A stretch of DNA of 64,000 nt from Candidatus Schekmanbacteria bacterium (GTDB taxonomy: Bacteria > Schekmanbacteria > GWA2-38-11 > J061). The notes under the pieces are model-generated. The model made no database searches. It saw only the letters and a list, made by a program, of their open reading frames with translations, and was not told the origin of the DNA. The number at the start of each line of letters is the position of its first letter. Within the stretch, counting starts at the first letter, position 1. The position numbers were made by a program, and so were the translations under genes. Location: positions 186,001 through 250,000 of the forward strand of contig JACRJM010000007.1 in the NCBI GenBank assembly GCA_016219965.1, given 5' to 3'. Shown piece after piece: positions 55,501 through 63,503 of the stretch.

Positions 55501-56208
55501 TCAGAATAAAAGAGAAAATACAAACTCTGCTGTCTCATCGCCAAAGGCTTTCCTCAACGGACCTTCTCCGGGATCATTCTCGCGAAGCGTTGCAAACATG
55601 GCTTTTTTCCTGCCAGTCAAAAGCTCCATGTATTTTGGATCCTGTTTTTGAGCATCAGCCCAAAACTTTGTATAGAGATTTAGATAATCCGCTGTGATCT
55701 CAAGAGACTTGTCTTCTATGCCTTCCTGTTCATATTTGAATTTCCCGCTGGTGTAAAATGGAGACAACATTGCCCTGAACCAGAGATAGTTCTCCCGGCA
55801 CATTCCATGAATATCCTTATACTTTTCCCACAAAGACTCCATTGGTTCCGCATACTTTGTGAGATAACCTAAATCGCGCCCGCAATCAGCAGTCGGAATA
55901 AGGTCAACCCTCAAGCTTACATGACTCGCAGCCTGGACAAGTTCGGAAGAGAATACGGGAAGGTCATACTCATCTTTGGGCACAACAGTTGTCGCCCATA
56001 CGATAAGTTTCCCGCCGAGAATCGTAGCTTTCATCATTATGATCTTTTCAATCTTCTCAGCCTCGTAACAACGGATCTCCTCTTTCATCATATCTGATTC
56101 TATGTTTTCAAGGAATGTGATGTCTTTGCCTTTGAAGGTAGTCATCCGTTTCGGGTTTATGAGCTTTAGCCCCTCAAGCAATGTTTCAAAATAAGGAATA
56201 TTTTTCAT
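55501..56208 (-). CDS. Ferredoxin-dependent bilin reductase-like protein B
   Basis: A 235-residue soluble protein, paralogue of 23984-24706. Shared blocks: YDLPVFSSELV, then LRVDLIPTADCGRDLGY with the catalytic-type Asp, LWEKYKDIHGMCRENYLWFRAM (shortened here) and LSPFYTSGKF. The C-terminus LTGRKKAMFATL... ENDPGEGPLRKAFGDETAEF, ending LLF, matches the bilin reductase tail (KNDKT...FGEEWAE...LF). It starts 21 bases after the PCP_red fusion gene, so both are made from one transcript, unlike locus A, where another gene lies between them. Substrate unknown. Confidence 0.75.
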   Translation of the reverse strand: MKNIPYFETLLEGLKLINPKRMTTFKGKDITFLENIESDMMKEEIRCYEAEKIEKIIMMKATILGGKLIVWATTVVPKDEYDLPVFSSELVQAASHVSLRVDLIPTADCGRDLGYLTKYAEPMESLWEKYKDIHGMCRENYLWFRAMLSPFYTSGKFKYEQEGIEDKSLEITADYLNLYTKFWADAQKQDPKYMELLTGRKKAMFATLRENDPGEGPLRKAFGDETAEFVFSLLF

Positions 56209-56229
56209 CTGAGTCTCCGGTAAAAAGAT

Positions 56230-57141
56230 CTAACATTTGCATTTGTGCGGCGGGCTGGCAAAAACACGTCTTGTTATATAGTCAAGCCCCACCTTGTCAA
56301 CGACCTGAGCAAGAAAATGCTCATCGCCCATTTTTTCCTTTATAAGGTTTACTACTGCATCAAGAGTTTTGAATATATCCTCTTTCTGCCCTATCCTGAA
56401 TACTTCTTTGCCTACAGTCTGCATCCTGCCGAATGTGCCTCCAACAAGTATCCTGTATCCTTTTTCTTTTGATGATATCGTACCCGTTGGACATGCTTTG
56501 ATGCACATACCGCAAAGAACGCAAAGCCTCTCATTGATAACAGGCTTTGCCTGCTCTTCGAAGCTGACTGCTCCGTCCCAGCAGACATGGTAACATTTCT
56601 TGCAGTTGATACATTCCACATTTTCATTCACCTGCGGTCTTTCTACTCCATGAATCCCGAAGTCCTTGGCTTCAGGGGCAGAGCACCCGCTGGCACAGCT
56701 TGAGATTGATACCGTGAACTTATTATGCGAAATTAATGGACCATGCGCCTTATCCGCCATTATCTCGGTAATCCCATATTCTTCCAGCTTCTCAATGATA
56801 GGGACAACCAGCTCTCTTACATCTATTATCTGGGCAGGACATCCGAAATATTTGGAATGGCAGGCTTCAACCTGATAGAGACAGTCTTTCCCTTCCTTTT
56901 CCGTAGGAGGGATTTCAGGCATGTCCCCGCTTGCCATGCAGGCGCAAAGCTTATCAACAAACTTCTTTCCGAAGAACTCGTCATAGTCTTTTATTGTCTG
57001 CTTCACATCTTCAACTATTACCTTTGCATGCTTTTCCCGACGGGCGATCTTTTCAGCATAGATTCTCCTCATAGGTATCTGAGGAGGACCTGCGACAATG
57101 TTATTATCAAAATATTCTACCGCTTCTTTTTCCCACTCCAT
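56230..57141 (-). CDS. PCP_red / sirohaem-reductase-like / ferredoxin fusion B
   Basis: A 303-residue iron-sulfur protein, paralogue of 26202-27131 with the same domain order. PCP_red-like N-terminus (MEWEKEAVEYFDNN...RRIYAEKIARREKH), C-x6-C in CHSKYFGC, C-x3-C in SCASGCSAPEAKDFGIHG, ferredoxin with CINCKKCYHVCW and CVLCGMCIKACP, then GYRILVGGTFGRMQTVG. The first ferredoxin cluster reads CYHVCW, so Trp replaces the usual Pro after the last Cys. The protein ends with KCKC. Likely electron donor or partner of the adjacent bilin-reductase-like protein. Confidence 0.82.
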   Translation of the reverse strand: MEWEKEAVEYFDNNIVAGPPQIPMRRIYAEKIARREKHAKVIVEDVKQTIKDYDEFFGKKFVDKLCACMASGDMPEIPPTEKEGKDCLYQVEACHSKYFGCPAQIIDVRELVVPIIEKLEEYGITEIMADKAHGPLISHNKFTVSISSCASGCSAPEAKDFGIHGVERPQVNENVECINCKKCYHVCWDGAVSFEEQAKPVINERLCVLCGMCIKACPTGTISSKEKGYRILVGGTFGRMQTVGKEVFRIGQKEDIFKTLDAVVNLIKEKMGDEHFLAQVVDKVGLDYITRRVFASPPHKCKC

Positions 57142-57266
57142 TTAAAACCTCCAATATAATTTAAAAGCCTGTTTCTGTTGGTTACACACAATTTTCAACG
57201 TTAGTAAAAAACATGGCAAAAGTCCAAAACAGAAAAGCAGTGTAGCGCAACCGCTCAAAATACTTA

Positions 57267-57734
57267 CTAATTGCTTTTCCTCTGGGCCAAAATAATTCCG
57301 GCACAGGCAATAAACGAGATCAGTGGGAATAGAAATTCAGGAACGTAAACACCGGGAATAAGCCTTCCTTCCGTTGAAAACCTCGCAAAGTTTTCAGCAA
57401 GTATATAGACCAGCGTGAAAAGGAAATTGGACATGAATGCCCAAAACTTTTTTAGTGCTGAAGTCTTTAATGGTTTAACAAGCACATAATAATAAAGGAC
57501 TATGAATGCGACTGTATAAGTATTGATCAGGATACTGTAAAAAGGCGCCTTAAGAAAATAATGATTTATGATATAAAAACTTGCGCCAACAAGGGTTACA
57601 AGAGAATACCTCCATCCATCTAATTCAACCTTAAACCACTTTTTATACATATAAATTAGGAAGAGATAAGCAATCCAGGTACCGAAAGCCAGCTCATAAA
57701 ACTGCACCTTCCCTTCCCAGCTTTTGTCTATCAT
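57267..57734 (-). CDS. Five-helix membrane protein, unknown
   Basis: A 155-residue polytopic protein. Hydrophobic segments at about 15-30, 44-61, 68-87, 98-114 and 131-149, with a short Arg/Lys tail (QRKSN). No motif points to a family. It lies 125 bases downstream (minus strand upstream side) of the cassette and could have its own promoter. Confidence 0.6.
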   Translation of the reverse strand: MIDKSWEGKVQFYELAFGTWIAYLFLIYMYKKWFKVELDGWRYSLVTLVGASFYIINHYFLKAPFYSILINTYTVAFIVLYYYVLVKPLKTSALKKFWAFMSNFLFTLVYILAENFARFSTEGRLIPGVYVPEFLFPLISFIACAGIILAQRKSN

Positions 57735-57781
57735 ATATGCATCCCGCTATATAAATTAATCATTCCGTAATCAATATGCTT

Positions 57782-57845
57782 TTGGCTTGTCAGTTCCCAC
57801 GGCAGGCACCTGCTCTTCAGTGCCAGAGTGGGACTGGCAAGCCAA
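57782..57845. repeat. 64-bp imperfect hairpin
   Basis: TTGGCTTG-T-CAGT-T-CCCAC (57782-57800) pairs with GTGGGACTGGCAAGCCAA (57828-57845), one G-U pair and one bulge; an inner stem GGCAC/GTGCC (57805-57809, 57820-57824) extends it. Not followed by a T-run, so not a standard terminator. Different in sequence from the R1/R4/R5 family. Confidence 0.6.
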
Positions 57846-58032
57846 CCTTCACACATCACGCCATATTAACCATACTCCGGAATGCCATTTAAGTATCAGG
57901 GTGAATAGACCATGTCAATGATATTCTGAATGATATTATTGTTTGTTCAATGTTTTTTATTTGTTTTTTGTTGCTTTTCTTTAAAAGGCATTTTAAAAAC
58001 GACAAATTTATTAAATAAACCTTGAAGAGGTA

Positions 58033-58048
58033 TATATTAATTAATATA
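58033..58048. promoter_or_regulatory. Perfect AT palindrome before a membrane-protein gene
   Basis: TATATTAATTAATATA, a perfect 16-bp palindrome ending 1 base before an ATG at 58050. Position suits an operator or a promoter -10 area; if so, the true start would be the later ATG at 58104. AT-rich palindromes also arise by chance. Confidence 0.3.
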
Positions 58049-58049
58049 C

Positions 58050-58574
58050 ATGTTTATGTTGAACACTTATCCTATATATCTGACTAAATTTCTGAGAAAA
58101 ACGATGAACAATGAAAGCGGAAAAGTCAGTTATACTCTAAAAGAAAAGCAACCTTCCTCAAAAAAACTATTGCCTTTTCACGGAAAAAATTACATTCGCA
58201 TTTCGCTTTACGCATTAATTGTACTTTTCCTTGGCAACCTTAATGCTATCGTTGATGCAGTATTGCATCCGGAGATTGAATATTTCGATCATGAACACCT
58301 GATAGTAGGCGGTATTGTAATGGTAGTAACGGCAGTTCTCTTTGGCGTTGCCTCTGTTTATCTTCTTCGCCTTGAGAAAACCATAGAAACACTTAACACG
58401 CTTAAAGGATTGCTTCCAATCTGCAGCAACTGCAAAAAAATCCGCGATCCTGAAAATGCGTGGCATGCACTTGAAAACTACCTCAGCGAAAGAAGCGATA
58501 TTTTATTCACTCACAGCATCTGTCCCGAGTGCTACAAAAAACTCTACGGAGATTTACAGAAAAAGTTATTTTAA
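58050..58574 (+). CDS. Two-helix membrane protein with CxxC sensor-tail domain
   Basis: Up to 174 residues (start 58050 or 58104). Two transmembrane helices (about 52-72 and 87-109), then a C-terminal domain of about 50 residues: LLPICSNCKKIRDPENAWHA and THSICPECYKKLYGDLQ. Two CxxC pairs suggest a zinc or iron-sulfur site. This tail is common at the end of PAS sensor proteins and histidine kinases, but here it stands alone behind two membrane helices. Convergent with the SDR gene, overlap of 4 bases. Confidence 0.75.
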   Translation: MFMLNTYPIYLTKFLRKTMNNESGKVSYTLKEKQPSSKKLLPFHGKNYIRISLYALIVLFLGNLNAIVDAVLHPEIEYFDHEHLIVGGIVMVVTAVLFGVASVYLLRLEKTIETLNTLKGLLPICSNCKKIRDPENAWHALENYLSERSDILFTHSICPECYKKLYGDLQKKLF

Positions 58575-59338
58575 AGCCGTGCGCCGCCAGTCACCTCGAT
58601 AACCTGTCCAGTAATAAACGAAGATTCTTCTGATGCCAGAAACAATGCACAGTTAGCAATATCTATCGGCTGACCCACTCTGCCGAGCGGATAACGGAAT
58701 TCGCAGTCTGCCTTTAGAGCTTCCCATTCATCCTTTGATACATTGGATTTTATTGTCTCTGTCTCAACAAGAGAAGGGGCAATGGCATTCACATTGATCC
58801 CGTAAGGTCCGAGATACTGGGCAACAGACCTTGTAAAACCTTCCATTGCAGCCTTAGTGGCTGAATATGTGAGCTGTATGGGGTTCCCCCTCCTTGCGAT
58901 AGATGACATATTTATGATTTTTCCATAGCGTTTTTCCATCATATACTTGCCTGCCTCGCGGGTACAAACAAACATTGATTTGATGTTAAGGTCAATGCTC
59001 TTGTTCCAGTTCTCCGAAGAGATCTCATCAAGCCCTTTCATTATTTCAAAATCATAACCTACATTGTTTACAAGAATATCAATTCTCCCGAGCTTTTCAA
59101 TGCTTGCGCTTATGAGCTTTATAAGCTCCTCTTCCTTAAAAGCATCTGCATAGACAAAGAGTGCGCGTCCCCCTTTATCTTTAATGTATTTTACGCGCTT
59201 TTCCCCTGCTTCAGTGTTGATGTCGGAAAGTAAAACTATTGCCCCTTCCTCTGCAAACCTTTCTGCAATGGCACCTCCGATAGCACCGGCTGCGCCGGTT
59301 ACAACTGCCGTCTTATCTTTAAGTCTCATAATCTCCAT
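58571..59338 (-). CDS. SDR family oxidoreductase
   Basis: About 255 residues. TGAAGAIGGAIAERF (cofactor motif), NNVGYD, SSIARRG catalytic Ser, Y-x3-K in LTYSATKAAMEG and FITGQVIEVTGGARL at the end. This fits 3-oxoacyl-ACP reductase (FabG)-like and related dehydrogenases; the substrate is not defined. The ATG at 59338 (with GGGGG upstream) or 59329 (GGAG upstream) is preferred over the upstream in-frame ATG at 59416. Confidence 0.9.
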   Translation of the reverse strand: MEIMRLKDKTAVVTGAAGAIGGAIAERFAEEGAIVLLSDINTEAGEKRVKYIKDKGGRALFVYADAFKEEELIKLISASIEKLGRIDILVNNVGYDFEIMKGLDEISSENWNKSIDLNIKSMFVCTREAGKYMMEKRYGKIINMSSIARRGNPIQLTYSATKAAMEGFTRSVAQYLGPYGINVNAIAPSLVETETIKSNVSKDEWEALKADCEFRYPLGRVGQPIDIANCALFLASEESSFITGQVIEVTGGARL

Positions 59339-59451
59339 ACCCCCATAATATTTAATTCTACCGAACCTTTTTAATAATAGTTCAGGAATCCTAAGCGACA
59401 TTAACCCAGAAATCAAGCCATCATTTCAGATGATTACTTTCTTTTTTTAAA

Positions 59452-59481
59452 TTGACTCTGTCTGCCAACCTAAAATACTAT
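59452..59481 (+). promoter_or_regulatory. Putative promoter of the arsR-type gene
   Basis: TTGACT (59452-59457), 18-base spacer, TACTAT (59476-59481), 32 bases before the ArsR-family start. Spacing is within the sigma70 range; the -10 is 4 of 6. Confidence 0.4.
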
Positions 59482-59513
59482 CTTTTACAACTTAACCGGT
59501 TTATTTATCGCAT

Positions 59514-59858
59514 ATGAAAAGATTGGTTGAAACATTCAAAGTCATTTCTGAGGAAACAAGGCTGAGGCTTTATAATCTACTTATAATTACTGAAAAAGAA
59601 CTAAACGGGACAATACTTGCAGAGGCGATTCAAAAGCCTCAGTACGCTGTTTCAAAGCATATAAACTTCCTTGTGAGAAGCGGACTGGTAAATGCAAGGA
59701 GAGAAAGCCAGAAGATTTTTTATTCCATCTCTCCGCTTACAAAAAATGCACGTATAGATATTTTAAAGCTTTTTGATTCTCTCTGTGATGATGCATCGAT
59801 TTTCAGGGAGGACCTTTCCCGCCTTAAAAATCTTGATGAAAAAACTGAGAGAAGTTAA
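59514..59858 (+). CDS. ArsR family transcriptional regulator
   Basis: A 114-residue winged-helix regulator: ISEETRLRLYNLLI at the start, recognition helix in AIQKPQYAVSKHINFLVRSGLV and FYSISPLT in the wing. No ELCVCDL-type metal motif; the ligand is unknown. A methyltransferase gene follows 33 bases later and is probably controlled with it. Such ArsR-methyltransferase pairs occur in arsenic and metabolite loci, but no ars gene is nearby. Confidence 0.88.
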   Translation: MKRLVETFKVISEETRLRLYNLLIITEKELNGTILAEAIQKPQYAVSKHINFLVRSGLVNARRESQKIFYSISPLTKNARIDILKLFDSLCDDASIFREDLSRLKNLDEKTERS

Positions 59859-59891
59859 CCTTTCCGGAAAAAGACAAGAGAGAAAATATAA

Positions 59892-60602
59892 ATGGCTAAA
59901 AATCCTGAGAACATCAATGCTTCAAATCCAGACCGTTTCAACATTGAGTCAGATGTATTTGACATAAAAATCCGCCAGGTCATCCCTGATTACGACAAGC
60001 TTATTGCTGAGATTATCAACGCCATACCTTTTAAACCTGACTCATCTATTTCTGCTCTCGATATAGGGATTGGAACCGGAGCAGTTACAGAAAAATTCTT
60101 CCGCAAGTTTGCCAATTCACAGGTGACCGGCATCGACTTGTCCCTTAGAATGCTGGGGAAAGCGGCAAACAGGCTCCGCAATAACATAGACAGGGTGAAA
60201 CTTTTCAGGGAGTCCGTCGAAGGGTTCGAAGTTAATAAAAAATATGACTGCATCTATTCAAACCTCGTCCTTCATCATCTTAAAACAGATGAAGAAAAAA
60301 TATCATGCTACCGGAAGATATACAGCTCTCTCAATGAAGGCGGATTCTTTGTTAATGGAGATATTATCCTTGGCAAAAACAATGAGGAGAACTCTGAATT
60401 AATTAAAAGATGGAAAGATTTTCTTTCCCGTACTTTCGGAGGCCCTGAGGAAGCACAATGGTGGATAGACAGACATTTTGAGGAAGATTTTCCGGCAACA
60501 GTTGAAAATCATATTCTCTGGCTCAAAGAGGCGGGCTTTAAAAACGTAAAAACATATTGGACCAATCTTAACTTCGCAGTCATTGGCGGGTTGAAAGAAT
60601 AA
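59892..60602 (+). CDS. SAM-dependent methyltransferase
   Basis: A 236-residue class I methyltransferase. SAM motif LDIGIGTGAVTEKF (about 57-70), TGIDLSLRML (motif II) and CIYSNLVLHHL (motif IV). Fold type methyltransferase-25/11. Start after AAGACAAGAGAG. Convergent with modC. Substrate unknown. Confidence 0.85.
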   Translation: MAKNPENINASNPDRFNIESDVFDIKIRQVIPDYDKLIAEIINAIPFKPDSSISALDIGIGTGAVTEKFFRKFANSQVTGIDLSLRMLGKAANRLRNNIDRVKLFRESVEGFEVNKKYDCIYSNLVLHHLKTDEEKISCYRKIYSSLNEGGFFVNGDIILGKNNEENSELIKRWKDFLSRTFGGPEEAQWWIDRHFEEDFPATVENHILWLKEAGFKNVKTYWTNLNFAVIGGLKE

Positions 60603-60616
60603 TCAAATATACAATT

Positions 60617-61714
60617 TTATCCTGCATGGGCAAAAACATTTATAGCATTCTTTCTTAAGGCAACCCTTATATCGGAACCATTAGTAAGGCTCAGTTTCAT
60701 GAAATTAGCGGAAGGAATATTTATTTCAAAGTCAAATTCTTCCTCCCCGCCTAACGGCCTGATGATTTTAAAATAAAGCGTAAAGCTCACACCATGGGGA
60801 ATAACATTGACAATTTTTCCCTCAAAGACATTATCCTCCAGCGATTTTCTTATCTCACGCCAGGATTTGATTATCTTGATTTCCTGCGGGAATACGCAAA
60901 ATTCAATCTTCATCCCTTCTCTTATTCCCTCTCTCCAGGGGGTAACAATATCATAGGGACACTCTACTACTATCCTGTCAGTATTTTTATCAGCGCTTTT
61001 TACGGTACCTGTAAAGATATTCCTGATGCCGAGAAAGCCTGCAACCTGTTTATTCGCAGGACTATAAAAAATAGACTCCCTTGAACCGCACTGCGCAATT
61101 TTTCCGTCAATGAGAACAGCCATTTTATTGCTAAGTGTAAATGCCTCTTCAAGGTCATGGGTAATATGTATCACTGTTGTTGATAAGTCTTTGTGAATCT
61201 CTCTCATGTCAATCCAGAGCTTTTTCCTTAAACCTTCGTCAATTGAGGAATAAGGTTCATCGAGAAGAAGAATGGCTGGATTCCGAACAAGCGCCCTGAC
61301 AAGGGAAACCCTCTGCTTTTCTCCTCCGCTTAACTGCTGCGGCATACGCTCTAAAATCCCTTCAATCCTGAAAAGTTTAGAAAGTTCATCAAGCTTTTTT
61401 ATATTTTCAGAAGTTATATTGCCGCAGCCAAAAAAAATATTGTCCCGCACATTATGAAACGGGAATAAGACGTGATCCTGCGGGACATATCCGAATTTTC
61501 TCTGCTCAGGAGGCTTGTTGCTTATGTCATCACCATTTACCATTATCCTGCCGCTCTGAGTTTCTCTCAACCCTGCTATGCATTCAAGGAGCATGGTTTT
61601 GCCGGCACCTGTCGGACCCAGTATGGTAAAATACTCGCCGTCATTGACGGTAAAGCTCACGTCAGATATTGAATGTTGACCCGCCCGGCAGGAAACTTTA
61701 TCAATTGCTATCAT
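60617..61714 (-). CDS. Molybdate/tungstate ABC transporter ATPase
   Basis: A 365-residue ATPase of the ModC/WtpC type. Walker A GPTGAGKT (about 33-40), signature LSGGEKQRVSLVRAL, Walker B ILLLDEP and switch His in VIHITHD. A C-terminal regulatory part (about 230-365), with MKIEFCVFPQEIKII and ending ALRKNAINVF, is probably a TOBE-type molybdate-binding domain. It overlaps the permease gene by 4 bases. Confidence 0.88.
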   Translation of the reverse strand: MIAIDKVSCRAGQHSISDVSFTVNDGEYFTILGPTGAGKTMLLECIAGLRETQSGRIMVNGDDISNKPPEQRKFGYVPQDHVLFPFHNVRDNIFFGCGNITSENIKKLDELSKLFRIEGILERMPQQLSGGEKQRVSLVRALVRNPAILLLDEPYSSIDEGLRKKLWIDMREIHKDLSTTVIHITHDLEEAFTLSNKMAVLIDGKIAQCGSRESIFYSPANKQVAGFLGIRNIFTGTVKSADKNTDRIVVECPYDIVTPWREGIREGMKIEFCVFPQEIKIIKSWREIRKSLEDNVFEGKIVNVIPHGVSFTLYFKIIRPLGGEEEFDFEINIPSANFMKLSLTNGSDIRVALRKNAINVFAHAG

Positions 61715-62499
61715 GAGATTTTTTCAGCGGTTAATTTCCGTATGAGGAGCAAAACAGAGAGCGCCATGGCAACAAGTATAAAAACCACTGCCATTGCCCT
61801 TTCAATATCAGCATTGGCAAAGCTTAAATAAATGGCAACCGGCAATGTCTCGGTTTTCATTGGCATTGCGCCGGCAAGCGTGACAGTGGCTCCGAATTCC
61901 CCTATAGCCCGTGCCCATGTCAGAATTGCAGATGCGATAAGTCCGTTCTTCGCAAGTGGTACTACTACCTTGAAAAAAGAGGCAGATGAGCTTAACCCCA
62001 AAGTGCGGCTTACTTTTTCGTATCTTGTATCAATGCTGTCAAAAGTTGATTTAAGAAGTCTCACTGCAAGAGCGCAGACAACTGTGAACTGGGCAAGTAT
62101 GATTCCAGGAACTTCAAAAACAAATGGAATGGTAAATTTTTCAACTGTCTTTCCAGCATTGGTATTGAAGAAGATAAGGAGCATGGCGCCTATTGCTATG
62201 GGGGAAAGGATTATAGGCACGTCAAGTAACATATCTATAATTCCTTTACCGCGAAACTGAAATCTTGAAAGGGCAAATGATGCAGGAACAGCTACAAGCA
62301 TTGAGAGTATGGTAGATACGGTTGCAGTAAAAATGCTGAGCTTTATGGCAAAGAGTATCTTTTCTGAAAACAGAATTGCTGTGAATCTTTGGAGGCCAAC
62401 TGTCGCCGCTCCGCACACAAGAAGGATTATAAAATAAAGGAAAAGAGAGATAAGCAGACCGACGGCCCCTGTCTTAAATGCCCTGTCACTAAAATACAT
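61711..62499 (-). CDS. Molybdate/tungstate ABC transporter permease
   Basis: A 262-residue permease with about six transmembrane helices. The ABC-interaction loop (EAA motif) is WARAIGEFGATVTLAGA near residues 200-215, the ModB/CysT-like form. The stop overlaps modC by 4 bases and the start shares a base with the modA-like stop. Confidence 0.9.
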   Translation of the reverse strand: MYFSDRAFKTGAVGLLISLFLYFIILLVCGAATVGLQRFTAILFSEKILFAIKLSIFTATVSTILSMLVAVPASFALSRFQFRGKGIIDMLLDVPIILSPIAIGAMLLIFFNTNAGKTVEKFTIPFVFEVPGIILAQFTVVCALAVRLLKSTFDSIDTRYEKVSRTLGLSSSASFFKVVVPLAKNGLIASAILTWARAIGEFGATVTLAGAMPMKTETLPVAIYLSFANADIERAMAVVFILVAMALSVLLLIRKLTAEKIS

Positions 62500-63329
62500 C
62501 AGTAATCTCCAACCTTATATTCTCCTCCAATGTTGGCGTATGGAGCTATTGCCTTGACATCTTCCAGCGTCGGACTGTACCCCATTTTTCGCAGTATGTT
62601 CAAAGAGTGATCGATAGAAAGGAAGTTTATAAATCTTAAGGCACTGTTTTTTTTCTCTGTAAAGGTAGTCAGTGCCGCAGGCACAAAGGCAAGCCTTTTT
62701 ATATCTGCCTGCTTAAGCGGGATAGATTTTATTTTTTCATGATTCCACTTTTCAAAAACCGACCACCCTATTGCGGCATCTACGTTCCCCATGGCGACAA
62801 TAGATGCCACTTTCTCGCAGCTTTCAGCATAGGTTATTATATTGGGTTTAACCTTTTCATAGATTCCGTTTTCTTTGAGTATTTCCAAAGCATAAACACC
62901 AAGACAGACTGATTCAGGGTTTCCGATGAGCACTTTGATTCCGGGACGTGCAAGGTCTTTAAGGCTTTCAACTTTTTGCGGATTTAGAGATGGAACAACA
63001 ATTGACGGAATAAGATAGGTAATAACTTTGAAATTACCCTTTTCAACAACACCGTCTCTTTCAGCCTTCAGAAGAAAATCATTGGAGCCGGGAATATAAA
63101 TATCGCCGCGCTTTGCAAGCTTTAACTCTGAGAGCATTACCCCGGAGCTTCCTATGTGCAGATTTACTGCAATGCCTGTATCTTCCTTAAATTTTGCCGC
63201 AATCTCTTCTATGGCAGGCTTTACTGCCGACCCGCAGAAGACTTCAATGTACGAATCATCAGCAGAAACCAGGAAAGGTATTGAGGAACAAAGTATAAAG
63301 AAGATTAAAATAGATATTTTAAACTTCAT
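62499..63329 (-). CDS. Molybdate/tungstate ABC transporter substrate-binding protein
   Basis: About 276 residues. Signal peptide FKISILIFFILCSSIPFLVS, then the ModA/WtpA motif VFCGSAVKPAIEEIAAKF and NLHIGSSGVMLSELKLAKRG, with DIYIPGSNDFL (oxyanion-contact region). The ATG at 63329 is chosen because AAAGGAAAAGAA precedes it; the frame also runs upstream without a stop into a modE remnant (63330-63503). Confidence 0.9.
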   Translation of the reverse strand: MKFKISILIFFILCSSIPFLVSADDSYIEVFCGSAVKPAIEEIAAKFKEDTGIAVNLHIGSSGVMLSELKLAKRGDIYIPGSNDFLLKAERDGVVEKGNFKVITYLIPSIVVPSLNPQKVESLKDLARPGIKVLIGNPESVCLGVYALEILKENGIYEKVKPNIITYAESCEKVASIVAMGNVDAAIGWSVFEKWNHEKIKSIPLKQADIKRLAFVPAALTTFTEKKNSALRFINFLSIDHSLNILRKMGYSPTLEDVKAIAPYANIGGEYKVGDY

Positions 63330-63503
63330 TTCTTTTCCTTTCTTCTCCTTAAAAAAATTGAAATCCTTAAATCTCGCATCAACTGACTTATTTATGCCTT
63401 TAGAAAGATTTTCAAACATCCTGATAAGACGCCTTGCATTATCTGTAAGAACCGTGCCTCCGCAGTTTGCTCCCCCCTTTGTCTTTTCAACGAGCTTATG
63501 TAT
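63330..63503 (-). pseudogene. modE 3' remnant in frame with modA
   Basis: Between the hybrid-kinase end and modA the minus strand encodes HKLVEKTKGGANCGGTVLTD and NARRLIRMFENLSKG. This matches the C-terminal half of the ModE-type winged-helix domain (PLVE-x-x-x-GGxxGGGA-x-LT-x-x-G). The N-terminal helices are gone; the open frame begins after TAG at 63506-63504, at the end of the kinase gene. It continues into modA without a stop. A truncated regulator left behind by a rearrangement. Confidence 0.7.

Noticed and set aside
57735-58049. tRNA-like hairpin
   Set aside because: The structure is one long stem with an inner stem; no cloverleaf, T-loop GTTC-A pattern or CCA end.
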